From Heterohyrax brucei (taxonomy: Eukaryota > Chordata > Mammalia > Hyracoidea > Procaviidae): 64,000 nt of DNA. A program made the position numbers and the translations under genes. The stretch spans positions 25,676,001 through 25,740,000 of the forward strand of contig CM053152.1 in the NCBI GenBank assembly GCA_028571685.1, in the 5' to 3' direction. Below are positions 63,883 through 64,000 of this stretch, in pieces (position 1 is the stretch's first letter; each line of letters begins with the position of its first letter). The notes below the pieces were generated by a model. It was not told the DNA's origin. It saw only the letters and a list, made by a program, of their open reading frames with translations, and searched no databases.

Positions 63883-64000
63883 CAATTAAGGTCATGAACT
63901 TGTGAACTTGCCACCCTGCCACTGTGCACAATGGCCATTCGAGAAAGAGTTCTAAAACTGCTTTGGAGGGTGAGCTAGGTGCTGCCATCAGTGCACAACC
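63883..64000 (+). pseudogene. Second mariner fragment, opposite orientation, cut by window edge
   Basis: Begins TGTACAATTAAGGTCATGAA, like the terminal repeat. It then carries ATGGCCATTCGAGAAAGAGT and CTAAAACTGCTTTGGAGGGT, the same segment that occurs as a complement at 63650-63705 in the first fragment. It keeps the GCCATCAGTGCAC block that the first copy lacks. Confidence 0.65.

Larger units (their letters stand above)
39858..64000 (-). other. ZNF521: ZNF521 upstream intron, partial (at least 24 kb)
   Basis: All sequence above the acceptor at 39858 to the window edge. No further zinc-finger exon was seen on the minus strand; the very large finger-coding exon expected in this gene must lie beyond 64000. 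The intron is the landing site of a full-length L1, several SINEs and mariner fragments. Confidence 0.8.

Overview
This window looks like nuclear DNA of a placental mammal from the Afrotheria, most likely an elephant-like paenungulate. More than twenty copies of the tRNA-derived AfroSINE family occur on both strands. There are also RTE-type LINE pieces whose 3' end resembles one SINE tail, a SINE with a tRNA-Gly-like head, and an Afrotheria-style L1. Older pan-mammalian repeats (MIR, L2, MER5A, MER20 and another hAT element, mariner) form the background. There is no bacterial or viral gene layout, and nearly all open reading frames are chance frames or transposon remains.

The one host gene is the 3' end of ZNF521, on the minus strand. 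Three coding exons are visible: 39857-39726, 37140-37025 and 7571-7542. All three have consensus splice sites, matching phases and C2H2 zinc-finger codons. They encode the last three fingers and end with NHTMTQHSS and a stop. The last exon carries only nine codons plus the stop and lies 29.5 kb from its neighbour. It continues into a 3' UTR of about 0.8 kb with a polyadenylation signal at 6768-6763 and a GT-rich element just beyond. Positions below about 6740 are downstream intergenic DNA. Everything above 39858 is an intron that leaves the window.

Layout: 1-6740, intergenic, with two LTR-like elements and old DNA transposons. 6741-7571, terminal exon. 7572-37024, last intron: a SINE and L1 cluster at 9.7-12.2 kb, an inverted RTE at 16.6-18.7 kb, then a repeat-poor stretch at about 21.2-32.2 kb that may hold regulatory elements. 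37025-39857, two zinc-finger exons. 39858-64000, upstream intron: a full-length but decayed L1 (50602-57754) flanked by a 16-bp direct repeat, a tRNA-Gly-type SINE, and two mariner fragments facing each other at the right edge.

I found no CRISPR array, operon, functional RNA gene or clearly new coding system. The most informative signals concern retrotransposition: twin priming in an RTE, a 58-bp SINE stub with perfect target duplication, and tandem units in the L1 promoter. The split last zinc finger and the repeat-poor intron block are also worth attention. Family names come from recognising sequence patterns, not from a database search.
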